Numbered from the stretch's first letter, positions 51,304-60,203 are shown. The stretch: DNA of 64,000 bases from Chryseobacterium viscerum (GCF_002899945.2 NZ_PPEG02000010.1:1-64000), one strand, 5' to 3'. Notes: generated by a model not told the origin, from the letters alone. Numbers and translations: made by a program.

Positions 51304-51621
51304 TTACCTGCTACCTTGTCTGACTTCCGTTGAGATTTCTCCATTATTATGAACCTTATAATAAATGAAACTATTAAAACTATGCTGTAAGTAAATTGGA
51401 TGACCAGTATCATCACTAATTATAAGTCCTGCTAATTGGTTTTTACCCCAATCTTCTTCTCCAAAAAATACTGATACATTCCAAGAGTTGATTTTTTCTC
51501 CATCCAAGTAGAAATCTTCATTTTCACGAACAATCATTTTTTCTTTGGTATCATATGTAAAATTTGTTTTATCTAAAACTTCTTTAGCAATTTCCTCAAT
51601 TTGTTCTTTTGTATGTTTCAT
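51304..51621 (-). CDS. immunity-like protein 2 of the toxin cassette
   Basis: 105 residues. Clearly paralogous to the next gene upstream (51624-51968): both begin MK-x-T-x-x-QI, and share a WxVSVFFGEEDWGK / WQISFLWGEEEFGK core and a similar I/L-rich strand pattern after it. The 2-nt gap to its neighbour shows co-transcription. Soluble, no signal peptide. Duplicate immunity genes behind a polymorphic toxin usually protect against variants of the toxin. The role is inferred from context. Confidence 0.75.
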   Translation of the reverse strand: MKHTKEQIEEIAKEVLDKTNFTYDTKEKMIVRENEDFYLDGEKINSWNVSVFFGEEDWGKNQLAGLIISDDTGHPIYLQHSFNSFIYYKVHNNGEISTEVRQGSR

Positions 51622-51623
51622 TT

Positions 51624-51968
51624 TTACTCTTCAATAGTAAACTTTACATTAGTACTACTAACAATTGTTTTTCCATCATTTGACAAAGAATATCTAATTT
51701 TTGATTGACCAAGTGAATGAACCAATAAAAGTGGTAATTTTTTATCATCATCAATATATAGGAAAGCACCTCTGCTTTTACCAAATTCTTCTTCTCCCCA
51801 TAAAAAAGAAATCTGCCAAATATTTTGATTTTCTTTTTTGTTGTAACCAAAGAAAGAGTCTTCATTTAATTGTGTACACTTTATTTGATTCTCGTCATCA
51901 TAACCGAACCCAGAATTATTTAGAATTTTTTTAGATAGTTCAAGTATTTGTTTATCAGTATTTTTCAT
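51624..51968 (-). CDS. immunity-like protein 1 of the toxin cassette
   Basis: 114 residues, starting 5 nt after the toxin gene stop. The core WGEEEFGKSRGAFLYIDDDKKLPLLLVHSLGQSKIRYSLS matches the paralogue at 51304-51621. It is acidic and cytosolic. Adjacent to a metallopeptidase toxin domain, it is the best candidate for the cognate inhibitor. No named immunity family is assigned. Confidence 0.78.
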   Translation of the reverse strand: MKNTDKQILELSKKILNNSGFGYDDENQIKCTQLNEDSFFGYNKKENQNIWQISFLWGEEEFGKSRGAFLYIDDDKKLPLLLVHSLGQSKIRYSLSNDGKTIVSSTNVKFTIEE

Positions 51969-51973
51969 AAATA

Positions 51974-54145
51974 TTATTTTAATATTCCTAATTTTCTTAA
52001 TTTTACTAACTCTTCCATTTCATCAATGAAAATTTTGCTTATTCCAGATTCCTCCCTGAACTTATTCATATATTCATAAGAATCTACAAGTTCAATTTTT
52101 GTCCATTTTTCTTTTGTTTTCCAGATAGCATCCCAAACCATTGTTTCATCTTCCCAAAGGGGTAATTTTGCATACCCTTCAGGTGACAATCTTTTCCAGG
52201 TTTTCATATGAACCATTTCATGGAAAACCGTTAATTCTGAGACTTCCGAACGTAAAAACATGGTTTTTAATCTTGGATTGAAAGAGCCCACTACACCTCT
52301 TGCATTCCAGTCTTTAAGCTTTTGCTTCATTCCAAAGTCCTTATCTACGATTTTCAAATCTACATCATAAAGTTCCTTTAGTAATTTTCGAAGTTTTTTA
52401 AGCTCTTTTATGGTTAGCAATCTCCCCCCATCGAATCCAAAACCATCATTAATTTTTCTGAAAAGCTCCTCAATATCCTCAACTACTTCATCTTGGATTC
52501 TATTTCCACTTCCAAATATAGCATCAATTTTCTTTTTAATCCAGTCTGCCACTTTCCCATTCTTTATAGCTTCAATCATTTCAAGAAACTCTTTTTCAAG
52601 CCATTTATAGAGGTCTTGTGCTGTGTTTACAATTTTCTTCCCTAAATTTTTAGAAAAATTCAGTGCTTTTGCTCCTGTCTGTTCTGCTTTGGCTGTTAAT
52701 CTACTGATTTTTGCAGATGCTTCAGCAACTAATGAGCTTCCACCTGTGAAGTAGGCAATAACAGCATCTAAAATCAATTCAAATGCAACTCCCCCTATGA
52801 AGTAAGCCCAGAAATACTCATTGTAATTGGAAATCTTTTTACTTAGGCTAGAAATAAAAGCAGAAATGTCTTTCCATATTTTATCATCAGTAAAGAGTTT
52901 TTTAATTCCGTTAAGGAACTCTTTTGCATTTTTATCAAATAAATCTACAAAATCTTCTATAAATTCGAGTTTCTCTTGATGTTTTGCCAGTTCCAATGCA
53001 CTCATTTTCTCCAATTCAAAAATGGGAAGATGGTCCATAACCATTGCTAACAGCATGATAATCATTTGCACCAAAGAGATCAGTCCATTGAGTATCCCAC
53101 AGAGAAAAGCATTGATTTTTGCAATTTCTCGGTTTAATTTTTCACTAATTACACTTCTAATGTTTGAAACAATGCCCAGAACTTCCTTAAATAAAACTTT
53201 TAGTTTATTGTAAATACTTTTTATACTATCAGGCATATTGTCCTCAATGAAGTTCTTCACGAGGAATGTAACAGCAAATAAAATATCATCCGTAATAGTA
53301 GGAGTTGCCTTCACGATGTTGAAAACAGTAGCAGTAGAGATTTCATCAAAAGAGGCTATAAATTCAGAGAGCTTTTTTAATCCAGATTCTGCAATCCCTT
53401 GTTGATTACTAGACATATTCTTATACTCATTGCAAGGAAATGGGACAGGAATAATAGGTTTATATTTTACTTCTTGTTTAGGAAGGCCAATTGCACCAAT
53501 TTTGTTTTGATAGTTGTTATATATGGGTTCAACATAAAACTTGATGTAATCATAGTTTTCCTCTGTAAATTTCCATTTTTCAGTGGCTTCAATACCTCCT
53601 TTTAACCAATCTGCTAATTGGTTATTTAATGATGATACATTTTTAAAAGCTTCGTTAATTTTACTTTTTTCAAGTATTTCCAAATAGATAGCACCTTTCA
53701 ATAATGTGTCATCAATTCCATAATCTTTGGCTATTAGCTTTATGAGGCTATTGAAATCTGATACACTCCCATCTACCGTATTACCATCATAATTAATAGT
53801 TTTCCCATTACTATTGTAGTCTTTAATTAGTCTTTGCCTTGCATAATCTCCCATTTTCACCCTACAAGCTGTTCCAAAAAAATTACTCGTGTTTTTGGAA
53901 GTCTCCTCATAGTAAATAGTAAAGTAGTCAGATTCTATTTTGTCCTTTTTGTACCTGTCAAAAACTTCTATTCCACTTTTACAGAAAATGGCCTGATGAT
54001 GAACCACACTATATTTTTCTGACTTTGGATAACTGTCTTTCAACTCTGGGGGAACAACAAAGGTTTCATGAAATACACTGTTTTCCCCTAAAGGGCTGTG
54101 GATGTCTCTACTTAAAACATAATTTAATCTCTGTATCATAATCAT
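51974..54145 (-). CDS. polymorphic toxin with C-terminal zincin metallopeptidase domain
   Basis: 723 residues, no signal peptide. The N-terminal 230 residues look like a specific carrier domain. A hydrophobic helical block at about residues 350-380 (FLCGILNGLISLVQMIIMLLAMV) and a second membrane-like helix near 455 (WAYFIGGVAFELILDAVIAYFTGG) suggest membrane passage. The last 150 residues end in the zinc motif FHEMVHMKTW near residue 645 and WEDETMVWDAIW, matching Tox-MPTase-type toxins. Two paralogous immunity genes follow directly. The delivery route (T6SS, or another) cannot be seen in this window. The promoter has a -7 box at 54163-54170. Confidence 0.85.
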   Translation of the reverse strand: MIMIQRLNYVLSRDIHSPLGENSVFHETFVVPPELKDSYPKSEKYSVVHHQAIFCKSGIEVFDRYKKDKIESDYFTIYYEETSKNTSNFFGTACRVKMGDYARQRLIKDYNSNGKTINYDGNTVDGSVSDFNSLIKLIAKDYGIDDTLLKGAIYLEILEKSKINEAFKNVSSLNNQLADWLKGGIEATEKWKFTEENYDYIKFYVEPIYNNYQNKIGAIGLPKQEVKYKPIIPVPFPCNEYKNMSSNQQGIAESGLKKLSEFIASFDEISTATVFNIVKATPTITDDILFAVTFLVKNFIEDNMPDSIKSIYNKLKVLFKEVLGIVSNIRSVISEKLNREIAKINAFLCGILNGLISLVQMIIMLLAMVMDHLPIFELEKMSALELAKHQEKLEFIEDFVDLFDKNAKEFLNGIKKLFTDDKIWKDISAFISSLSKKISNYNEYFWAYFIGGVAFELILDAVIAYFTGGSSLVAEASAKISRLTAKAEQTGAKALNFSKNLGKKIVNTAQDLYKWLEKEFLEMIEAIKNGKVADWIKKKIDAIFGSGNRIQDEVVEDIEELFRKINDGFGFDGGRLLTIKELKKLRKLLKELYDVDLKIVDKDFGMKQKLKDWNARGVVGSFNPRLKTMFLRSEVSELTVFHEMVHMKTWKRLSPEGYAKLPLWEDETMVWDAIWKTKEKWTKIELVDSYEYMNKFREESGISKIFIDEMEELVKLRKLGILK

Positions 54146-54162
54146 TTGAGTTTATTGTGAGC

Positions 54163-54170
54163 CAAATGTA
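54163..54170 (-). promoter_or_regulatory. -7 box of the toxin operon
   Basis: CAAATGTA reads TACATTTG on the minus strand (TAnnTTTG), 17 nt before the ATG at 54145. It supports this start. Confidence 0.6.
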
Positions 54171-54489
54171 GATACGGGTAACGACAAAACTTGTCGTGTT
54201 ACTAAATCAATTAAGTTATTATTAAAATGATATTATTAGAATTTTGGTTTATCCAAAATGTGAAAACCTCTTTTTATGTATGGTAACAGCACCTATATAG
54301 AAAACTACCCCCTCCTCAATGTTTTGATTTTGGTGTACTCCCCTTAAATCCCCAGATTTTAGTCCTGTAACATAATTTTTGAAAGGTTTATGAAAAAGCA
54401 ATCCTAAAATTTTATTTTAAGATTTTTAACAGAGTGATAATTTTTGTTAGAAATGAGTAGGAATTTTTGTCCACCTTGACCTTGATAAA
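54171..54489. other. intergenic between toxin operon and tRNA-Asn copy 2
   Basis: No gene seen; AT-rich. Together with the toxin promoter and the tRNA terminator it fills the 54146-54523 gap. Confidence 0.6.
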
Positions 54490-54492
54490 CTA

Positions 54493-54522
54493 AAAAAGAC
54501 TTACATTTCTGTAAGTCTTTTT
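54493..54522 (-). terminator. terminator of tRNA-Asn (copy 2), inverted loop
   Basis: Same 13-bp stem as the copy at 44462-44491, but the loop is TTTC instead of GAAA, so the whole hairpin reads as the reverse complement. Confidence 0.75.
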
Positions 54523-54523
54523 G

Positions 54524-54597
54524 CTCCTCCTCTTGGGCTCGAACCAAGGACCCTCTGATTAACAGTCAGATGCTCTAACCAACTGAGCTAAGGAGGA
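54524..54597 (-). tRNA. tRNA-Asn(GTT), copy 2
   Basis: Identical 74-nt sequence to the copy at 44494-44567: anticodon loop CTGTTAA and acceptor arms TCCTCCT / AGGAGGA. The promoter box (TATATTTG, minus, 54620-54627) is also conserved. Confidence 0.97.
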
Positions 54598-54619
54598 ATG
54601 TCCCTTGTTTTAGGTGGTG

Positions 54620-54627
54620 CAAATATA
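54620..54627 (-). promoter_or_regulatory. -7 box of tRNA-Asn copy 2
   Basis: CAAATATA on the plus strand is TATATTTG on the minus strand, 22 nt before the tRNA. Confidence 0.6.
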
Positions 54628-54676
54628 GGACGAATATTTATACCCTACAAATATTTTTAAGAAAAATTTTTAAAAA

Positions 54677-56167
54677 TTATAATTTCCCTGTAAATACCTT
54701 GAAAATATCACTTCCGAAGATCAATAGCATCAAGCCTAAAAGGAAGATAACTCCAATCATCTGTGCATTTTCCAAAACCTTCTGAGGAACTGGTTTTCCT
54801 ACAATGATTTCATATAATGTAAACAAAACGTGTCCACCATCAAGTCCCGGAATAGGAATAAGATTCAGGAATGCCAACCATATAGAGAACATCGCTGTAA
54901 AGCTCCAGAAAGCCACCCAGTTGATCTTAAAGCTTCCGTCAGCATCTTTATCCACAGGCATATTTTTTACAATAGCAATAGGACCTCCTACATTTTTATA
55001 CCCCTGAACTTTAGAGTTGAACATGATTTTGAACTGTTTCACCTGAGTAGTTAACGCTTCAATCGTTCTTGTAAACCCTCTTGGAATAGCTTCTCCAAAA
55101 GAATATTTTTTATTGGTTACAATAGCTTTTGCAATGCTTTTTGTTTCAATAGCGATTCCTAGTTTTCCATTTTTATCAACAGAAACTGCTGGTAAGGTTT
55201 GCAAAGCTCCGTTTCTTTCAACGTCTACAGAAACTGTTTTTCCTTTATTTTCACTTAAAAGAGTGCTTACTTCATCAAAGAATGCTGCTTTCTTACCGTT
55301 GATTCCTACAATTTTATCCCCTTTTGCAAGGCCAGACGCCTGAGAAGAAGGAGTTGCCAATGAATCAATCACCATAGAAACTCTTGGAGTGATGTAAAGT
55401 TTTGCTTCTCTCTGTTTAAGAACATCTGCAACACCGTCAGCATTCACCGGGAAGGTAACTTCCTGCCCGTTTCTGTTTACTGTAACATGATCTCCTAAAA
55501 GAATATTGATAGAAGTGTTTTCAAGTCTTTCTGCTGGTTTTCCGTCTACGCTGATGATTTTGTCACCATTCTGGAAGCCCATTTTCTTTCCTGCTGAAGT
55601 TGCCTCAATACCATTGTCGAATTTCGAGATATCTGTATATGTTTCTCCGTTGAAGAAAGATAGACAGCTGTAGATTAACCATGCCAGGAAAAAGTTTACG
55701 GTAACCCCACCCAACATAATGATCAATCTCTGCCAAGCCGGTTTAGATCTGAATTCCCATGGTTCTGCCGGTTTTTTCATTTGAGCAGTATCCATACTTT
55801 CATCCACCATTCCTGCAATTTTAACATATCCTCCAAAAGGAAGCCATCCGATACCGTATTTGGTTTGTTCAGGATGTTTTCTCCAGTCGTTGTCTGGCAG
55901 TTTTGATATATCGATAGGAACTTCTTCCTTCTTTCCGTTTACCTCTATTACTTCAGAATCAGGCAGGTTCTTTGATAAAAACTTATACTGCCATTTTCCG
56001 TTGATTTTCTTCATGGAGAATATGGAGAAGTAAGGATCAAAAAACAGGAAAAATTTCTCTGCTCTGGTCTTGAACCATATTGCGGGTAAAAAATGCCCAA
56101 GCTCATGAAGAAGCACAAGTATAGAGATGCTCAGAATGAACTGAAAAAGTTTGATTGCTATTTCCAT
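54677..56167 (-). CDS. rseP: RIP metalloprotease RseP (site-2 protease)
   Basis: 496 residues. The zinc motif H21-E22-L-G-H25 sits in the first membrane helix (LLHELGHFLPAIW), and the second conserved motif is NLIPIPGLDGGHVLF near residue 435. Two PDZ-like domains lie between them (GKKMGFQNGDKIISVDGKPAE and ASGLAKGDKIVGINGKKAAF). It is an inner-membrane intramembrane protease, usually acting in anti-sigma-factor cleavage. Monocistronic in this window. Confidence 0.95.
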   Translation of the reverse strand: MEIAIKLFQFILSISILVLLHELGHFLPAIWFKTRAEKFFLFFDPYFSIFSMKKINGKWQYKFLSKNLPDSEVIEVNGKKEEVPIDISKLPDNDWRKHPEQTKYGIGWLPFGGYVKIAGMVDESMDTAQMKKPAEPWEFRSKPAWQRLIIMLGGVTVNFFLAWLIYSCLSFFNGETYTDISKFDNGIEATSAGKKMGFQNGDKIISVDGKPAERLENTSINILLGDHVTVNRNGQEVTFPVNADGVADVLKQREAKLYITPRVSMVIDSLATPSSQASGLAKGDKIVGINGKKAAFFDEVSTLLSENKGKTVSVDVERNGALQTLPAVSVDKNGKLGIAIETKSIAKAIVTNKKYSFGEAIPRGFTRTIEALTTQVKQFKIMFNSKVQGYKNVGGPIAIVKNMPVDKDADGSFKINWVAFWSFTAMFSIWLAFLNLIPIPGLDGGHVLFTLYEIIVGKPVPQKVLENAQMIGVIFLLGLMLLIFGSDIFKVFTGKL

Positions 56168-56273
56168 TAATAAATTTTAGATTTTAATTTGCAAAGGTAA
56201 CAATTATCAAAACTATGCCAAATAAAAAAGCTCCTCGAAACGAGAAGCTTTGTCATATTTAGAGACGTTTTGA

Positions 56274-56714
56274 TTATAAATTGAAAGAAACCCCAAGGCT
56301 GCCGTTATTACCTACCTCTGCAAACACCCCAATTTTCTCTGTGAAGAAATAGCGGGCTCCAATGTGAGCGCCAATTCCGAAGTCTTTTCCAAGAACTCCA
56401 AGATCCACTCCAGGGTAAATGTCCCATTTTGAAGGTAAGTTCAGTGCCTCCTGTAAATGAAAATTTAGCCTTCCAAAAACAAACACACGATTGTCTTTAT
56501 CATTGTTTTTATAATTGCTAAAATAACCATTAATTCCAGCTCCTACTGAAATAAGTTTGTTGAGTCCATAATCGTAAGTTCCCGTTACTCCGGTTCCATA
56601 TCCCCAGGCACTCAGCCCCAGTTGTACTTTCTGATCTCCCTTTCCTGTCCAGGCCTGAGCATTGGCCATTGCTCCAAAAAAGAAAATCATCACCATAAAA
56701 AACAATTTCTTCAT
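56274..56714 (-). CDS. small outer-membrane beta-barrel-like protein (DUF6646-type)
   Basis: 146 residues with a signal peptide (MVMIFFFGAMANAQ). The mature part alternates short beta strands with GxGxxG-type turns (VGAGINGYFSNY, FGIGAHIGARYFF), and ends with the aromatic GVSFNL typical of outer-membrane barrels. The name is a resemblance recognised by eye; function is unknown. The terminator-like hairpin AAGCTCCTCGAAACGAGAAGCTT (about 56229-56252) follows it. Confidence 0.7.
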   Translation of the reverse strand: MKKLFFMVMIFFFGAMANAQAWTGKGDQKVQLGLSAWGYGTGVTGTYDYGLNKLISVGAGINGYFSNYKNNDKDNRVFVFGRLNFHLQEALNLPSKWDIYPGVDLGVLGKDFGIGAHIGARYFFTEKIGVFAEVGNNGSLGVSFNL

Positions 56715-56948
56715 AAATTTTTAATTTTTAAGGATATTAATAAAAAAATAACTCTATCAAAAATGAAACCGAAAGAGAATCTGTATTATAAAAATGGAAG
56801 ACTTTAGTAAATTATTAAGAAATACAGCGTAGTATTTGAGGGGAAGACTCTATTTTTCTGCTGTTTAATTATTCTGAAAGTTTTCTTTTGTAATGATAAA
56901 AGCTGTAATTTTAACCATCAGATTTGAAATAATTTAAAAAAATAAAAG

Positions 56949-57701
56949 ATGAAAGTTGTAGGGCTAAATTTAGATATCATCTGGAAAAATAAAGCTGAAA
57001 ATTTTAAACTCATAGAAAATGAACTTCAGAATGTGGAAGCAGATCTGTTTCTTCTTCCCGAAATGTTTTCAACAGGTTTTTGTATGGATGCTTCCGAAGT
57101 GTCAGACAGAAATGATGAATCCTTGGAGTTTTTAAAGAAAATCTCAAAAGAAAAAAATGCTGCATTCTGTGGAAGTGCTCCGGTAGAACAAAACGGAAAC
57201 TTTTACAATAGAATGTATTTTATAAAACCCGGCGGCGAAACGGTCTTTTACGATAAAAGACATTTGTTTTCCTTTTCAGGAGAAGATAAAGTCTACACTC
57301 CCGGAAAAGACAGAGTGATTGTTGAGTACCAAGGAATACGTTTTCTGCTTCAGGTCTGTTATGATCTCCGTTTTCCGGTTTTTGTCAGAAATAATGATGA
57401 TTATGATGCTGTTTTATATGTGGCCAACTGGCCTGAGAAAAGGGTAGGAGCATGGGAGCATTTATTAAAAGCCCGGGCTATTGAAAATCTGTCTTTTGTG
57501 TTTGGCCTAAACAGGATTGGAACCGATGGAAATAACCTTTTTTATCAGGAAAGCTCTCACTGCTTCTTCGCGGATGGAAAAGAAATTTCCGAAAAGAAAG
57601 GTAATCTTGTATCTGCAGAACTAAATATGGAGGAATTGAAGGATTTTAGAACGCACTTTCAGTTTTTGAATGACAGAGATCACTTTTCAATTGAATTATA
57701 A
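56949..57701 (+). CDS. nitrilase-superfamily amidase (omega-amidase-like)
   Basis: 250 residues. The Glu-Lys-Cys triad is visible: E38 in FLLPEMFSTGF, K103 in YDKRHLFSF and C137 in LLQVCYDLRFPVF. It is soluble. The YafV/omega-amidase branch (about 250 aa, M-F-S-T-G-F start) fits best: conversion of alpha-ketoglutaramate to 2-oxoglutarate plus ammonia, i.e. metabolite repair. Terminator-like AAACAGGCTGAAATTC / GAATTTCAGCCTGTTT (57709-57738) follows between convergent genes. Confidence 0.88.
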   Translation: MKVVGLNLDIIWKNKAENFKLIENELQNVEADLFLLPEMFSTGFCMDASEVSDRNDESLEFLKKISKEKNAAFCGSAPVEQNGNFYNRMYFIKPGGETVFYDKRHLFSFSGEDKVYTPGKDRVIVEYQGIRFLLQVCYDLRFPVFVRNNDDYDAVLYVANWPEKRVGAWEHLLKARAIENLSFVFGLNRIGTDGNNLFYQESSHCFFADGKEISEKKGNLVSAELNMEELKDFRTHFQFLNDRDHFSIEL

Positions 57702-57708
57702 ATAAAAA

Positions 57709-57738
57709 AACAGGCTGAAATTCATTGAATTTCAGCCT
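57709..57738. terminator. terminator between the nitrilase and thioredoxin genes
   Basis: CAGGCTGAAATTC pairs with GAATTTCAGCCTG, flanked by A and T runs. Confidence 0.75.
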
Positions 57739-57754
57739 GTTTTTTTGTCTTTTG

Positions 57755-58054
57755 CTATGCATATTGCTGCAGAAGGTTCGTTAATGTATTCACATCATGA
57801 ACACCACTTTCCTTCCATAATAATTCTCCATTTTTGAAAATCGCCAGCGTAGGTACTCCGCGCACTCCGTATTGAGCGGCTAATGCGGGATACTGGTCTA
57901 CATCTACCTTGATGATTCTGGCTTCTTCGCCAATATTTTCCTTTACTGTATTTAATACCGAAGACTGTACTTTACAAGGCTGACACCATGTTGCGAAAAA
58001 GTCGATCAGTACGGGTCTCTCGGAATCAATGATTTCCTGAAATTTTTGTGACAT
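57755..58054 (-). CDS. thioredoxin
   Basis: 99 residues, cytosolic. The active site is WCQPC (C24, C27) in FFATWCQPCKVQS, and the cis-proline segment GVRGVPTLAIF is present. It is the third gene of the persulfide dioxygenase/rhodanese operon, 12 nt after the rhodanese gene, so a role in removing sulfane sulfur from proteins is plausible. It is a stand-alone thioredoxin rather than trxA proper. Confidence 0.92.
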   Translation of the reverse strand: MSQKFQEIIDSERPVLIDFFATWCQPCKVQSSVLNTVKENIGEEARIIKVDVDQYPALAAQYGVRGVPTLAIFKNGELLWKESGVHDVNTLTNLLQQYA

Positions 58055-58066
58055 ATTTTGGGTTTA

Positions 58067-58444
58067 TTAGTTTATCTTTTTAGATGTTTCGTCCTGAATA
58101 GCCTTTACGTTTTTCCAGCTTGTACCATCATAAGCCTCCACTCCATTTTTCTTCAAAATTTCCATAGCCTGATCCGCCTGGATTCCTTTGTTGCAGAAAA
58201 CCACAATTTTTTTACCCTTAAGGCTTTCTATATTATTCTGAATCTCTGCCAAGGGAATATTAATGGCATTTTTTGCCGTTCCCGCAGCATATTGTTCCGG
58301 AATTCTGACATCCACCAACGTTACATCAGAACTGTTGACAACTTCCGTGATGCTGACTTTGGGCGTTTCTGGAATATGAGACGTTTTACAGGCACTTAGC
58401 GTAAAAGCTAATGCTAAAACAAGTCCAAAAAAACGAATCTTCAT
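58067..58444 (-). CDS. rhodanese-like lipoprotein
   Basis: 125 residues from the ATG at 58444 (the longer frame start adds an artefact). The lipobox is LSAC (MKIRFFGLVLALAFTLSAC), so it is envelope-anchored. A single rhodanese domain has the catalytic loop FCNKGIQADQA, with Cys near residue 79, and the DVRIPEQYAAG strand. It starts 4 nt after the persulfide dioxygenase gene stop. An outward-facing sulfurtransferase could capture sulfane sulfur outside the cytosol. Confidence 0.88.
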   Translation of the reverse strand: MKIRFFGLVLALAFTLSACKTSHIPETPKVSITEVVNSSDVTLVDVRIPEQYAAGTAKNAINIPLAEIQNNIESLKGKKIVVFCNKGIQADQAMEILKKNGVEAYDGTSWKNVKAIQDETSKKIN

Positions 58445-58448
58445 GATC

Positions 58449-59858
58449 TTACGACGTTTTGGATTGACATACAAAATCCGTAGTGGGGAATTTTTCCGTT
58501 TTTTTGATTCCGTTAAAACCTCCTTCGATCTCAGTGAAATTTCTGATTCCGTGTGAATTAAGAATGCTTGCGGCGATCATGCTTCTGTATCCGCCGGCAC
58601 AGTGCAGGAAGAAGTGTTCAGAATCATCCATCGTGCGGGCCCAGTCACTGATAGCATCCAATGGTTTGTTGTAAGCATTGTCAATGTGCTCTGCAGAATA
58701 TTCAGTCAGTTTTCTCACATCAATTACTGTAACATCTTCTGTAAACTGTTCAGCAAATTCAGCAGGGGTAATTCTTTTGATCTCATCCGTTTCTTTACCT
58801 GCATTTTTCCAGGCATCAAAGCTTCCTTTCAGATAACCTACTACATTGTCAAAACCTACTCTGCTTAATCTGGTAATTACTTCCTCCTCAGTTCCCTCGT
58901 CTGTTACCAGTAATAAAGGATGCTTTACATCCACGATAAGATTTCCTACCCATGGGGCAAAGTCACCTTTCAATCCTATATTGATAGAGTTGGGAACAAA
59001 TCCTTTATGGAAGTCCGCAGCTCCTCTTGTATCTAAAATTAGGGCTCCTGTTTCTTCAGCCAGTGCTTCAAAGTCTTCAGGTGCAACAGGTTGTAGACCT
59101 TTGTCCATGACAACATCCAGACTTTCATATCCACCTTTGTTTAGCGCTACATTCATTCCGAAATATTTCGGTGGCGCTGTTAAACCATCAAGAACTTCTC
59201 TGATGAAAGATTCTTTATCCGGTTGATTAAGTGCATAATTCGTCTTCTTTTGGTTTCCTAAAATATCCACAGTTTCCTTCTGCATATTCTTTCCGCATGC
59301 AGAACCAGCTCCGTGAGCAGGATACACCGTGATGCTGTCAGCTAACGGCATGATTTTGTTTTGAAGGCTGTCATACAGAATTCCTGCAAGATCTTCCTGA
59401 GTAAGGTTGGTCGCTTTCTGAGCAAGATCCGGTCTTCCAACATCACCTAAAAACAGGGTGTCACCTGTGAAAATTGCCGTTTCAACACCATTTTCGTCTA
59501 TTAAAAGGTAAGTGCTGCTTTCCATCGTATGTCCCGGAGTGTGCATTACCTTTATTTTTACTTTTCCAATCTCAAAAATCTGATTGTCTTCCGCAATAAT
59601 GGCATCAAATTCAGGAGCAGCAGTAGGTCCGTATACAATCGGAGCTCCTGTTTTCTTGCTTAAATCCAAATGTCCCGATACGAAATCAGCGTGGAAATGG
59701 GTTTCAAAAATATATTTTAAAGTGACATTATCTTTTTCCAGACGATCCAGGTAAGGTTTTACCTCTCTTAGAGGATCTATAATGACTGCTTCATTCTCTG
59801 ATACAATATAATAGGCACCCTGAGCCAGACAGCCCGTATATATTTGTTCAATTTTCAT
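58449..59858 (-). CDS. persulfide dioxygenase-like MBL hydrolase with two rhodanese domains
   Basis: 469 residues. The metallo-beta-lactamase fold (residues 1-230) has H54-F-H56-A-D58 (HFHADFVSGH) and HTPGHTMESS, the ETHE1/Blh pattern with mononuclear iron. Two rhodanese domains follow: the first (about 255-355) has LILDTRGAADFHKG but lacks the catalytic cysteine, and the second (about 365-465) has VIDVRKLTEYSAEHI and HCAGGYRSM with Cys. It would oxidise glutathione- or similar persulfide to sulfite. It heads an operon with a rhodanese lipoprotein and a thioredoxin. Confidence 0.93.
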   Translation of the reverse strand: MKIEQIYTGCLAQGAYYIVSENEAVIIDPLREVKPYLDRLEKDNVTLKYIFETHFHADFVSGHLDLSKKTGAPIVYGPTAAPEFDAIIAEDNQIFEIGKVKIKVMHTPGHTMESSTYLLIDENGVETAIFTGDTLFLGDVGRPDLAQKATNLTQEDLAGILYDSLQNKIMPLADSITVYPAHGAGSACGKNMQKETVDILGNQKKTNYALNQPDKESFIREVLDGLTAPPKYFGMNVALNKGGYESLDVVMDKGLQPVAPEDFEALAEETGALILDTRGAADFHKGFVPNSINIGLKGDFAPWVGNLIVDVKHPLLLVTDEGTEEEVITRLSRVGFDNVVGYLKGSFDAWKNAGKETDEIKRITPAEFAEQFTEDVTVIDVRKLTEYSAEHIDNAYNKPLDAISDWARTMDDSEHFFLHCAGGYRSMIAASILNSHGIRNFTEIEGGFNGIKKTEKFPTTDFVCQSKTS

Positions 59859-60203
59859 TGGGGTCTTTTTTTAATGAGTTAAAGATACAAAGTATTAGAT
59901 AAATTCTAAATGAAATGTTAAATTCCAGTGATAGTTTCTTTCAATATTTTGTTAAACGAATGTTTAGTACTTTTTGTTTTTAAGCAAAAAGAATGCCTTA
60001 CATAATGGTAATTTACAAATGCTGTTTTTTATCATGTTTCTTTAGTTGAATGAGCTTATTGACTAGGGATTTAATGGTCGTGGTTTAGAATTTGCTTATG
60101 CAGGGTTAAATGTATTTTTCTGGAGAATAGAGAAAAGTTCATTGTAAAATATTTAAAAATATCTTGTAAAAAATTTTATATTTATAAGTTAAAAAACAAT
60201 CAG
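59859..60203. other. intergenic between divergent operons
   Basis: About 345 nt with no gene. It holds the promoters of the persulfide dioxygenase operon and the HerA-like gene, but I find no clear TAnnTTTG box; the nearest is an imperfect one before the dioxygenase gene. Confidence 0.5.

Noticed and set aside
44568..54523. The segment between the two tRNA-Asn genes as a second active integrative element
   Set aside because: No integrase or att-type repeat pair beyond the tRNA genes themselves, and it has normal CpG content and a core-like tricorn gene; kept only as a weak finding.
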